Origin: Actinophytocola xanthii
Lineage (GTDB): Bacteria > Actinomycetota > Actinomycetes > Mycobacteriales > Pseudonocardiaceae
Direction: 5' to 3'
NCBI RefSeq assembly: GCF_001921205.1
Contig: NZ_MSIE01000013.1
Location: forward strand, 62,001-126,000
Length of the DNA stretch: 64,000 nucleotides
The position numbers were made by a program, and so were the translations under genes. Shown one piece after another: positions 1-7,950 of this stretch; position 1 is the first letter of the stretch; the number at the start of each line of letters is the position of its first letter. A model generated the notes under the pieces. It was not told the origin of the DNA. It made no database searches and saw only the letters and a list, made by a program, of their open reading frames with translations.

Positions 1-1197
1 GGCCGCGAGGACCTCGACGCGCTCGCCGGCGCGACGGTCGCCGGGCACGTCATCGAGTGCGGCGCGCAGGCCACCGGCGGCAACTTCGCCTTCTTCACCG
101 AGCTGGACGACCTCGACCGCCCCGGCTTCCCGATCGCCGAGATCGCCGCGGACGGGTCGGCGGTGGTCACCAAGCACGCGGGCACCGGCGGCGCGGTCAC
201 CGTGGAGACGGTCACCGCCCAGCTGCTCTACGAGATCGCCGGCCCGCGCTACCTCGGCCCGGACGTGACCGCCCGCTTCGACACGATCACCCTGACGCAG
301 CTGGGCAAGGACCGGGTCGGGATCGGCGGCGTGCGGGGGGAGGCGCCGCCGGAGACGGCCAAGGTCTGCGTGAACACCCTGGACGGGTTCCGCAACGGGA
401 TGACGTTCGTCCTGTGCGGACTGGACATCGAGGAGAAGGCCGCACTGGTGCGACGCCAGCTCACCGCCGCGGTCGGCGCCGAGGGTCTGCACTGGACACT
501 CGCCCGCACCGACCACTCGGACGCGGACACCGAGGAGGCGGCGAGCGCGCTGCTGCACGCGACGATCATGACCCCGGAGGCCGGGCGGGCCAAGGCGTTC
601 TCCCGTGCGGCGGTCGAGCTGGCGCTGGCCTCCTACCCCGGCGCCGCGTTCACCTCCCCGCCCGGCGACCCCACGCCCGTGGGGGTCTACCGCCCGGAGT
701 ACGTGCCGCAGCAAGTGGTCGAGCAGGTCGCCGTGCTGCCCAGCGGCGAGCGCCGGCCGATCGCGCCACCCACCGCCTTTGGCCCCACCGCCTTTGGCCC
801 CACCGCCTTTGGCCCCACCGCCGACGAGCCGCCGGCCGAGCGCTCCGGCGAGCGCCCGAACGGCCCGACCCGCCGGGTGCCGCTGGGCCGGGTCCTCGGA
901 GCCCGCTCCGGGGACAAGGGCGGCGACGCCAACCTCGGCGTCTGGGTCCGCGACCCCGCCGCCTACCCGTGGCTGATCGCGGAGCTGACCGTCGACCGCC
1001 TCCGCGAGCTGCTCCCCGAGGCGCGGGACCTGGAGATCACGCGGTACCCGCTGCCCAACCTCGGCGCGGTCAACTTCGTCCTGCGCGGGCTGCTCGGCCG
1101 CGGCGTGGCCGCCTCCACCCGGTTCGACCCCCAGGCCAAGTCGCTGGGCGAATGGCTGCGCTCCCGCCACGCCGACATCCCGGAGACCCTGCTGTGA
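1..1197 (+). CDS. AtuA-like acyclic terpene utilization protein (DUF1446), 5' truncated
   Basis: The reading frame is open from the first base, so the true start lies outside the window; 398 residues are visible. The N-terminal part carries the AtuA/DUF1446 hallmark GHVIECGAQATGGNF (visible residues 15-29). The C-terminal part, from about residue 297 (RVPLGRVLGARSGDKGGDANLG), is the small AtuA-like second domain. The family occurs next to citronellol/geraniol (atu) and leucine/isovalerate (liu) genes, but its biochemical activity is not settled. The downstream acyl-CoA dehydrogenases and biotin carboxylase subunits fit an acyclic terpenoid or branched-chain acyl-CoA pathway. The linker between the domains holds an in-frame TAFGP repeat. 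Confidence 0.85.
   Translation, partial: GREDLDALAGATVAGHVIECGAQATGGNFAFFTELDDLDRPGFPIAEIAADGSAVVTKHAGTGGAVTVETVTAQLLYEIAGPRYLGPDVTARFDTITLTQLGKDRVGIGGVRGEAPPETAKVCVNTLDGFRNGMTFVLCGLDIEEKAALVRRQLTAAVGAEGLHWTLARTDHSDADTEEAASALLHATIMTPEAGRAKAFSRAAVELALASYPGAAFTSPPGDPTPVGVYRPEYVPQQVVEQVAVLPSGERRPIAPPTAFGPTAFGPTAFGPTADEPPAERSGERPNGPTRRVPLGRVLGARSGDKGGDANLGVWVRDPAAYPWLIAELTVDRLRELLPEARDLEITRYPLPNLGAVNFVLRGLLGRGVAASTRFDPQAKSLGEWLRSRHADIPETLL
771..822 (+). repeat. 15-bp tandem repeat inside the AtuA-like gene
   Basis: Three full copies and a partial fourth of CACCGCCTTTGGCCC lie head to tail. They encode a TAFGP pentapeptide repeat in the linker between the two domains, in frame, so copy-number change would not disrupt the protein. 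Confidence 0.9.
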
Positions 1198-1327
1198 CAC
1201 ACGAAGGATCCACCTCCGCAACCGGCGCCTCAGGGGAACGCGACGCAACTCAGCCACAAGTACGTTCCCAGGCCGACCCCTCGGCTCCCAAGGTGACCAA
1301 CGGTTCGGATTCCGGGGTGGCGGAACT

Positions 1328-2485
1328 GTGAGCCCCGTGATGGACCCGTTCGCCACGCCGGAACGGTTGGCTCTGCGTGAGACCACTCGGCGGTTCGTGG
1401 AGCAGGAGGTGCTCGAGCACCTCGACGCGTGGGAGCGGGCCGGCGAGCTGCCCCTGGAGCTGCACCGCGCCGCCGGGGCCCTCGGGCTGCTCGGCGTGGC
1501 GTTCCCGGAGTCGGTTGGCGGTGGAGGTGGCGACCTGGTGGACGCGCTGACCGTCACCGAGGAGGTGCACCTCGCGGGCGGCTCGGGCGGGCTGGTGGCG
1601 GGGCTGTTCACCACCGGCATCGCGCTGCCGCACCTCGTCGCCGCCGGTGATCCCCGCCAGGTCGACCGCTGGGTGCGGCCGGCGCTCGCCGGCGAGCTCG
1701 TCTGCTCGCTCGCGGTCACCGAGCCCGACGGGGGCTCCGACGTCGCGAGCGCGCGCACGACGGCCCGGCGCGACGGGGACCACTTCGTCGTGAACGGCGC
1801 GAAGACCTTCATCACCTCCGGCAGCCGGGCGGAGTTCGTCACCACGCTCGTGCGCACCGGCGGTCCCGGCGCCGGCGGGCTGTCGCTGCTGGTCGTCGAG
1901 CGCGGCACACCCGGCTTCACCGTGGGCCGGCGGCTGGAGAAGATGGGCTGGCACTGCTCGGACACCGCCGAGCTGTCCTTCGCCGACGCGCGGGTCCCGG
2001 TGGAGAACCTGGTCGGCGAGCCCGGCAGCGGCTTCGCCCAGCTCGCCACCCACTTCGTCACCGAGCGGCTCGCGCTCGCCACGCAGGCCCACGCCACCGC
2101 CCAGCGGGCGCTGGACCTGACCGTGCGATGGTGCCGGCTGCGCGAGACGTTCGGCCGGCCGCTGATCTCCCGCCAGGTGGTGCGGCACACCCTCGCCGAG
2201 ATGGCCCGGCGCACCGACGTCGCCCGCACCTACACCCGCGCGGTCGCCGCCCGGCACGCCGCCGGCGAGGAGGTCCTCGCCCAGGCCTGCTTCGCCAAGA
2301 ACACCGCCGTGGAGGCTGGCGAGTGGGTGGTCGACCAGGCCGTCCAGCTGCACGGCGGGCTCGGCTACCTGCGGGAGTCCGAGGTGGAGCGGCACTACCG
2401 GGACATGCGGATACTGGGCATCGGCGGCGGCACGACCGAGATACTGACCGGCCTGGCGGCGAAAATGTTGGGGTACAGCGCATGA
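1328..2485 (+). CDS. acyl-CoA dehydrogenase (isovaleryl/citronellyl-CoA type)
   Basis: This 385-residue flavoenzyme would introduce a double bond into an acyl-CoA. The FAD-family signature AVTEPDGGSDVAS lies mid-protein and the C-terminal signature QLHGGLGYLRESEVERHYRD is present. At the usual medium-chain catalytic Glu position the sequence reads IGGGTTE, without Glu. The isovaleryl-CoA dehydrogenase branch also lacks Glu there and uses one in an earlier helix. GTG 1328 was chosen; GTG 1337 or ATG 1340 are possible. The next gene overlaps its stop by 4 bp. Substrate is inferred from context. Confidence 0.88.
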   Translation: MSPVMDPFATPERLALRETTRRFVEQEVLEHLDAWERAGELPLELHRAAGALGLLGVAFPESVGGGGGDLVDALTVTEEVHLAGGSGGLVAGLFTTGIALPHLVAAGDPRQVDRWVRPALAGELVCSLAVTEPDGGSDVASARTTARRDGDHFVVNGAKTFITSGSRAEFVTTLVRTGGPGAGGLSLLVVERGTPGFTVGRRLEKMGWHCSDTAELSFADARVPVENLVGEPGSGFAQLATHFVTERLALATQAHATAQRALDLTVRWCRLRETFGRPLISRQVVRHTLAEMARRTDVARTYTRAVAARHAAGEEVLAQACFAKNTAVEAGEWVVDQAVQLHGGLGYLRESEVERHYRDMRILGIGGGTTEILTGLAAKMLGYSA

Positions 2486-4080
2486 CGACCCTTCGGTCCA
2501 CCGTGGACACCGGTTCGGCCGAGTTCGGCGCGAACCGGGACGCGATGCTCGAGAAGCTCGCGGAGATCGAGGCCGAGCACGCCAAGGCCGTGGCCGGCGG
2601 CGGCGAGAAGTACGTCGAACGGCACCGCGGGCGGGGCAAGCTGCTGGTCCGCGAGCGGATCGAGCTGCTGCTCGACCCGGACTCGCCGTTCCTCGAGCTC
2701 TCCCCGCTCGCCGCCTGGGGCAGCGACTACCGCGTCGGCGCCAGCGTGGTCACCGGCATCGGCGTCGTCGAGGGCGTCGAGTGCCTCATCTGCGGCAGCG
2801 ACCCCACGGTCAAGGGCGGCGCGAGCAACCCGTGGACGGCGAAGAAGTCCTACCGCGCCGCCGACATCGCCGCCCAGAACCGACTGCCGACGATCAACCT
2901 CGTCGAGTCCGGCGGGGCGGACCTGCCGACGCAGAAGGAGATCTTCATCCCCGGCGGCCGGATCTTCCGCGACCTCACCCGGGCCTCGAAGGCCGGAACG
3001 CCGACCGTGGCGCTGGTGTTCGGCAACTCCACCGCCGGTGGTGCGTACCTGCCGGGCATGTCCGACTACGTGGTGATGGTGCGGGAACGGGCGAAGGTCT
3101 TCCTCGGCGGGCCGCCCCTGGTGAAGATGGCGACCGGCGAGGAGTCCGACGACGAGTCCCTCGGCGGCGCCGAGATGCACGCCCGCACCTCCGGCCTCGC
3201 CGACTACCTCGCCGTCGACGAGCGGGACGCGATCCGCATCGGCCGCCGGATCGTCTCCCGGCTGAACTGGCGCAAGCAGGGGACGCCGCCGGCGCCCGAC
3301 TACGCCGAGCCCCGGTACGACCCCGAGGACCTGCTCGGCATCGTGCCGGCCGACCTCAGGACGCCGTTCGACCCGCGCGAGGTGATCGCCCGGGTCGTCG
3401 ACGACTCCGACTTCGACGAGTTCAAGCCGCTCTACGGCACCAGCCTGGTCACCGGCTGGGCGCGGCTGCACGGCTACCCGGTCGGCGTGCTCGCCAACGC
3501 CCGCGGCGTACTGTTCAGCGAGGAGTCGCAGAAGGCGGCGCAGTTCATCCAGCTGGCCAACCAGGTGGACACCCCGCTGCTGTTCCTGCACAACACCACC
3601 GGCTACATGGTCGGGAAGTCCTACGAGCAGGGCGGGATCATCAAGCACGGCGCGATGATGATCAACGCGGTGTCCAACTCGACGGTCCCGCACATCTCGG
3701 TCCTGATGGGTGCCTCCTACGGCGCCGGCCACTACGGCATGTGCGGGCGCGCCTACGACCCGCGCTTCCTGTTCGCCTGGCCCAGCGCCAAGTCCGCGGT
3801 GATGGGCCCGCAGCAGCTCGCCGGGGTGCTCTCGATCGTGGCCAGGCAGGCCGCGGCGAGCCGGGGGCAGGAGTACAGCGAGGAGCACGACGCGGCCATG
3901 CGGGCCATGGTGGAGAACCAGATCGAGGCGGAGTCGCTGCCCATGTTCCTGTCCGGAATGCTCTACGACGACGGCATCATCGACCCGAGGGACACCAGGA
4001 CGGTGCTCGGGATCTGCCTGTCGACCATCCACAACGGACCGATCAGCGGCGCCGATGGCTTCGGCGTCTTCCGGATGTGA
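2482..4080 (+). CDS. acyl-CoA carboxylase beta subunit (carboxyltransferase)
   Basis: A 532-residue carboxyltransferase that would transfer CO2 from carboxybiotin to an acyl-CoA. The N half has the acyl-CoA site region (GNSTAGGAYLPGMSDY). The C half has the biotin-side motif (GASYGAGHYGMCGRAYDP). These features are closest to methylcrotonyl-CoA and geranyl-CoA carboxylase beta chains (LiuB/AtuC type). ATG 2482 overlaps the upstream stop (ATGA). The partner alpha subunit follows 4 bp downstream. With AtuA and two dehydrogenases beside it, a branched-chain enoyl-CoA is the likely substrate; geranyl-CoA and methylcrotonyl-CoA cannot be told apart here. Confidence 0.9.
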   Translation: MTTLRSTVDTGSAEFGANRDAMLEKLAEIEAEHAKAVAGGGEKYVERHRGRGKLLVRERIELLLDPDSPFLELSPLAAWGSDYRVGASVVTGIGVVEGVECLICGSDPTVKGGASNPWTAKKSYRAADIAAQNRLPTINLVESGGADLPTQKEIFIPGGRIFRDLTRASKAGTPTVALVFGNSTAGGAYLPGMSDYVVMVRERAKVFLGGPPLVKMATGEESDDESLGGAEMHARTSGLADYLAVDERDAIRIGRRIVSRLNWRKQGTPPAPDYAEPRYDPEDLLGIVPADLRTPFDPREVIARVVDDSDFDEFKPLYGTSLVTGWARLHGYPVGVLANARGVLFSEESQKAAQFIQLANQVDTPLLFLHNTTGYMVGKSYEQGGIIKHGAMMINAVSNSTVPHISVLMGASYGAGHYGMCGRAYDPRFLFAWPSAKSAVMGPQQLAGVLSIVARQAAASRGQEYSEEHDAAMRAMVENQIEAESLPMFLSGMLYDDGIIDPRDTRTVLGICLSTIHNGPISGADGFGVFRM

Positions 4081-4084
4081 CGCC

Positions 4085-6073
4085 GTGATCACCACGTTGT
4101 TGGTCGCCAACCGCGGCGAGATCGCCCGCCGGGTTTTCCGCACCTGCCGCACGCTCGGCATCGCCACCGTCGCCGTGTACTCCGACGCGGACGCCGACGC
4201 ACCCCACGTGCGGGAGGCCGACGCCGCGGTGCGCCTGCCCGGGAACAGCCCCGCCCAGACCTACCTGCGGGCCGACCTGGTCGTCGCGGCCGCGCGCTCG
4301 GCCGGCGCGGACGCGGTCCACCCCGGCTACGGCTTCCTGTCCGAGAACGCCGAGTTCGCCAGGGCCGTCATCGCCGCTGGCCTGACCTGGGTCGGTCCGC
4401 CACCCGATGCCATCGAACGGATGGGCTCGAAGGTCGGCGCCAAGCAGATGATGGCGGACGCGGGGGTGCCCGTGCTGCCCCGGCTGGACCCGGCGACGGT
4501 CACCGACGAGGACCTGCCGGTGCTGGTGAAGGCGTCCGCGGGCGGCGGCGGTCGCGGCATGCGGGTCGTGCGCTCGCTCGACGTGCTGGCCGACGAGGTG
4601 GACGCGGCCAGTGCCGAGGCGGCCTCGGCCTTCGGCGACGACACGGTGTTCGTCGAGCCCTACCTGGCCACCGGCCGGCACATCGAGGTGCAGGTGGTGT
4701 GCGACGAGCACGGCTCGGTGTGGGCGGTCGGGGAACGCGAGTGCTCGATCCAACGCCGGCACCAGAAGATCGTCGAGGAGTCACCGTCGCCGCTGGTCGA
4801 CCGGCGGCCGGAGATGCGCGAGGAGCTGTTCGACGCGGCCCGCGCGGCGGCCAGGGCGATCGGCTACACCGGCGCGGGGACCGTCGAGTTCCTCGCCGAC
4901 GAGACCGGCCGGTTCTACTTCCTGGAGATGAACACCCGGCTCCAGGTCGAGCACCCGGTCACCGAGTGCGTGACCGGGCTGGACCTCGTCGGCCTGCAGC
5001 TCGGGGTCGCGGAGGGCCGGCCGCTGCCGGCCGGTCCGCCGCCCTCGCTGGGGCACGCCATCGAGGTCCGGCTCTACGCGGAGGACCCCGCCGCTGGCTG
5101 GCGTCCGCACACCGGCACCCTGCACCGGTTCGAGGTGCCCGGCGTGTCCGCGGAGTTCACCGTCCCGCTCGGCACCGGGATCAGGCTGGACTCCGGGGTG
5201 GACGACGGGTCGGTGGTGAGCCCGCACTACGACGCGATGCTGGCCAAGGTGGTGTCCGTGGCACCCACCCGTGACGTGGCCGCGCGGGCGCTGGCCGCGT
5301 CGCTGCGCCAGGCCAGGATCCACGGCGTCACCACCAACCGCGACCTGCTCGTGCGCGTGCTGACCCACGACGCGTTCCTCGCCGGGGACACCGACACGGC
5401 GTTCTTCGAGCGGCACGACCTGGCCGCGCTCGCCGCGCCGCTGGCCGATCCGGACACGGTGGCGCTCGCGGTGCTCGCCGCCGCGCTGGCCGACGCCGCG
5501 GCGAACCGGGCGCGGGCGCGGGTCCAGGGCAGGATCCCCAGCGGGTGGCGCAACGTCGCGGCCCACCCGCAGCGCAAACGCTTCGCCCACGGCGAGACCG
5601 AGTACGAGGTGACCTACCGCCACACCCGCGACGGCCTCGCCGAGGTCGCGGTGAACGGGACCGAGCCGGCCGGGGTGGTGCTGGTGGCCGCGAATCCCGA
5701 CCACGTCCTGCTCGACGTCGAGGGTCTGCGCCGGCGGTTCGAGGTCTCCGTCCACCCCGGTCTGTCGGTCGTGGACTCCCCGCTCGGCTCGGTCTCGCTC
5801 GTGCCACTGGAGCGGTTCGCCGACCCCTCCTCGCAGGTGGCCGCGGGGTCGCTGCTCGCACCGATGCCCGGCACCGTGGTCCGGGTCGCCGTGGAACGGG
5901 GAGCGCGGGTCGAACAGGGGCAACCGCTGCTGTGGCTCGAGGCGATGAAGATGCAGCACCAGGTCGACGCCCCCGGCGCCGGGGTCGTCACGGAGCTGGC
6001 GGTGGCCGCCGGGGACCAGGTCGAGGTCGGCCGGGTGCTCGCGGTCGTCACGAGTGCGGAGGAGGAGTCGTGA
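4085..6073 (+). CDS. acyl-CoA carboxylase alpha subunit (biotin carboxylase plus biotin carrier)
   Basis: A 662-residue subunit that carboxylates biotin with ATP and bicarbonate. GTG 4085 was chosen because the family start (TLLVANRGEIARRVF) follows directly. The biotin carboxylase ATP-grasp domain covers about residues 1-445 (glycine-rich KASAGGGGRGMRVV; EMNTRLQVEHPVTE). The carrier domain ends the protein with the biotinylation motif EAMKM, Lys at about residue 622. It pairs with the beta subunit 4 bp upstream, and the next gene starts inside its stop codon. Confidence 0.92.
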   Translation: MITTLLVANRGEIARRVFRTCRTLGIATVAVYSDADADAPHVREADAAVRLPGNSPAQTYLRADLVVAAARSAGADAVHPGYGFLSENAEFARAVIAAGLTWVGPPPDAIERMGSKVGAKQMMADAGVPVLPRLDPATVTDEDLPVLVKASAGGGGRGMRVVRSLDVLADEVDAASAEAASAFGDDTVFVEPYLATGRHIEVQVVCDEHGSVWAVGERECSIQRRHQKIVEESPSPLVDRRPEMREELFDAARAAARAIGYTGAGTVEFLADETGRFYFLEMNTRLQVEHPVTECVTGLDLVGLQLGVAEGRPLPAGPPPSLGHAIEVRLYAEDPAAGWRPHTGTLHRFEVPGVSAEFTVPLGTGIRLDSGVDDGSVVSPHYDAMLAKVVSVAPTRDVAARALAASLRQARIHGVTTNRDLLVRVLTHDAFLAGDTDTAFFERHDLAALAAPLADPDTVALAVLAAALADAAANRARARVQGRIPSGWRNVAAHPQRKRFAHGETEYEVTYRHTRDGLAEVAVNGTEPAGVVLVAANPDHVLLDVEGLRRRFEVSVHPGLSVVDSPLGSVSLVPLERFADPSSQVAAGSLLAPMPGTVVRVAVERGARVEQGQPLLWLEAMKMQHQVDAPGAGVVTELAVAAGDQVEVGRVLAVVTSAEEES

Positions 6074-7230
6074 ACGCTTTCACCGAGTCCGAGGAGCGTC
6101 GGGCGCTGCGTGCGGCGGTGGCCGACCTCGGCCGGCGCTACGGGGGTACCTGGTTCCAGCGCAAGGCGCGGGCCGGGGAGAAGACCACGGAGCTGTGGAC
6201 CGAGGCGGGCAAGCTCGGCTACCTCGGGGTGAACGTGCCCGAGGAGTACGGCGGCGGCGGTGGCGGCATCGGCGACCTCGCCGCGGTCTGCGAGGAGCTG
6301 GCCGCCGCCGGGTGCGGGCTGCTGCTGATGGTCGTGTCGCCGGCGATCTGCGCCACGATCATCACGCGGTACGGCACCGAGGACCAGAAGCGTGCCTGGC
6401 TGCCCGGCTTCGCCGACGGCTCGGTGCGGATGGCCTTCGCGATCACCGAGCCCGACGCCGGGTCCAACGCACACAAGCTGACCACCACCGCCCGCCGCGA
6501 CGGCGACGGCTGGATCCTGGACGGGCGCAAGGTCTACATCTCCGGCATGGACGAGGCGCACGCGGTGCTGGTCGTCGGCCGCACCGAGGACGCGAGGACC
6601 GGGAAGCTGCGCCCGGCGCTGTTCATCGTGCCGACCGACTCGCCGGGCCTGGAGTACCAGCCGATCGAGATGGACCTCGTCTCGCCGGAGAAGCAGTTCA
6701 CGGTGTTCCTCGACGGGGTGCGGCTGCCGGGCGACGCGCTGGTCGGCTCGCAGGACGCCGCGCTGATGCAGCTGTTCGCCGGGCTCAACCCGGAACGGAT
6801 CATGGCCGCCTCCTTCGCCATCGGCATGGGCCGCTACGCCCTGGGCAAGGCCGTGGACTACGCGCGCGACCGGCAGGTGTGGAACACCCCGATCGGCGGG
6901 CACCAGGGCGTCGCGCACCCGCTCGCCGTGGCGAAGATCGAGCTGGAGCTGGCCGAGCTGATGACCCAGAAGGCCGCGGCGCTCTACGACGCCGGGGACG
7001 ACGCGGGGGCCGGCGAGGCGGCGAACATGGCCAAGTACGCCGCGGCGGAGGCCTCGATCAAGGCCGTCGACGCGGCCGTGCAGACCCACGGCGGGAACGG
7101 GCTGACCGCCGAGTACGGCGTCGGGGCGCTCGTGGCGGCCTCCCGGGTGAACCGGATCGCGCCGGTCAGCCGGGAGATGATCCTCAACTTCGTCGCGCAG
7201 AACACCCTCGGCCTGCCGAAGTCGTACTGA
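6070..7230 (+). CDS. acyl-CoA dehydrogenase, second copy
   Basis: A 386-residue acyl-CoA dehydrogenase with the signatures AFAITEPDAGSNAHKLTTTA and VQTHGGNGLTAEYGVG. GTG 6070 overlaps the upstream stop as GTGA, so translation is probably coupled. It is not a close copy of the enzyme at 1328-2485: the C-terminal segment reads RVNRIAPVSREMI where the first has RILGIGGGTTEIL. The two may act on successive or different acyl-CoAs of one pathway. The regulator overlaps its last base. Confidence 0.88.
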   Translation: MNAFTESEERRALRAAVADLGRRYGGTWFQRKARAGEKTTELWTEAGKLGYLGVNVPEEYGGGGGGIGDLAAVCEELAAAGCGLLLMVVSPAICATIITRYGTEDQKRAWLPGFADGSVRMAFAITEPDAGSNAHKLTTTARRDGDGWILDGRKVYISGMDEAHAVLVVGRTEDARTGKLRPALFIVPTDSPGLEYQPIEMDLVSPEKQFTVFLDGVRLPGDALVGSQDAALMQLFAGLNPERIMAASFAIGMGRYALGKAVDYARDRQVWNTPIGGHQGVAHPLAVAKIELELAELMTQKAAALYDAGDDAGAGEAANMAKYAAAEASIKAVDAAVQTHGGNGLTAEYGVGALVAASRVNRIAPVSREMILNFVAQNTLGLPKSY

Positions 7231-7859
7231 TGAGCGAGCCCGACCCGGGGCCCGGGTTGCGGGAGCCCCGGCAGGACCGCAGCCGGGCGACCCGGCGCCG
7301 GCTGCTGGAGGCCGCGATCGAGTGCCTGGCCGAGGTGGGGTGGTCGGGGAGCACGGTCGCGGTAGTCGCCGAGCGGGCCGGGGTGTCCCGCGGCGCCGCC
7401 CAGCACCACTTCCCGACCAGGGAGGACCTCGTCCTCTCGGCCGTCGAGTTCGTCTCCCAGGAGCGGCTCGCCCAGCTGCGCGAGCACGCCGCCGACCTGC
7501 CGACGGGCCCCGAGCGCATCCGCGCGGTGATCGACATGGTCGAGCACATGTACACCGGGCCGCTGTTCCGGGCCGCGATCCACCTCTGGGTCGCCGCCTC
7601 CTCCGACGAGCGGCTGCGTGAGCGCGTGCTCGTGCTCGAGGCCCAGGTCGGCCGGGAGACCCACCGGGTCGCGCTGGAGCTGCTCGGGGTCGACGAGTCG
7701 GTCGCCGGCGTGCGCGAGGCCGTGCAGGCGACGCTGGACCTGGCCCGCGGACTGGCCCTGGCGAACCTGCTCAGCGACGACAGCCGGCGGCGCGAGCGGG
7801 TGCTGCGGCAGTGGGCGTCCATGCTCGACGCGGCACTCGCCGAGGCGTCGAAGGCGTGA
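7230..7859 (+). CDS. TetR-family transcriptional regulator of the acyl-CoA operon
   Basis: A 209-residue regulator with a TetR helix-turn-helix at about residues 22-68 (LLEAAIECLAEVGW ... GVSRGAAQHHFPTREDLV). The C-terminal ligand domain has no recognisable signature. ATG 7230 overlaps the last base of the dehydrogenase stop, so it is the final gene of the operon and probably a local repressor responding to a pathway acyl-CoA. That role is inference. Confidence 0.85.
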   Translation: MSEPDPGPGLREPRQDRSRATRRRLLEAAIECLAEVGWSGSTVAVVAERAGVSRGAAQHHFPTREDLVLSAVEFVSQERLAQLREHAADLPTGPERIRAVIDMVEHMYTGPLFRAAIHLWVAASSDERLRERVLVLEAQVGRETHRVALELLGVDESVAGVREAVQATLDLARGLALANLLSDDSRRRERVLRQWASMLDAALAEASKA

Positions 7860-7868
7860 CTTGACATC

Positions 7869-7889
7869 CGAGCAATAATCAATTGCTCG
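7869..7889. promoter_or_regulatory. 8-bp perfect inverted repeat between tetR and helD
   Basis: CGAGCAAT, 5 bp, ATTGCTCG, in a stretch (7860-7950) much richer in A+T than its surroundings. No T-run follows, so an operator is more likely than a terminator. It could serve either the TetR beside it or helD, which starts 62 bp further on. A second pair, CTCGAC/GTCGAG, brackets 7886-7920. Confidence 0.5.
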
Positions 7890-7950
7890 ACTTATTCCGT
7901 ATTGCACGGGAATTGTCGAGTGAGGCGATTATACCGGATGAGGGACGGAT

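Noticed and set aside
1250-2395. Long antisense open frames across the dehydrogenase and most other genes
   Set aside because: In DNA of this G+C content stops are rare in all frames. The antisense proteins are low-complexity Arg/Gly/Ala-rich and show no family motif, while the sense frame does.
7861-7866. TTGACA directly behind tetR as the -35 of helD
   Set aside because: No -10-like hexamer lies 16-19 bp downstream; that place is the right arm of the inverted repeat.
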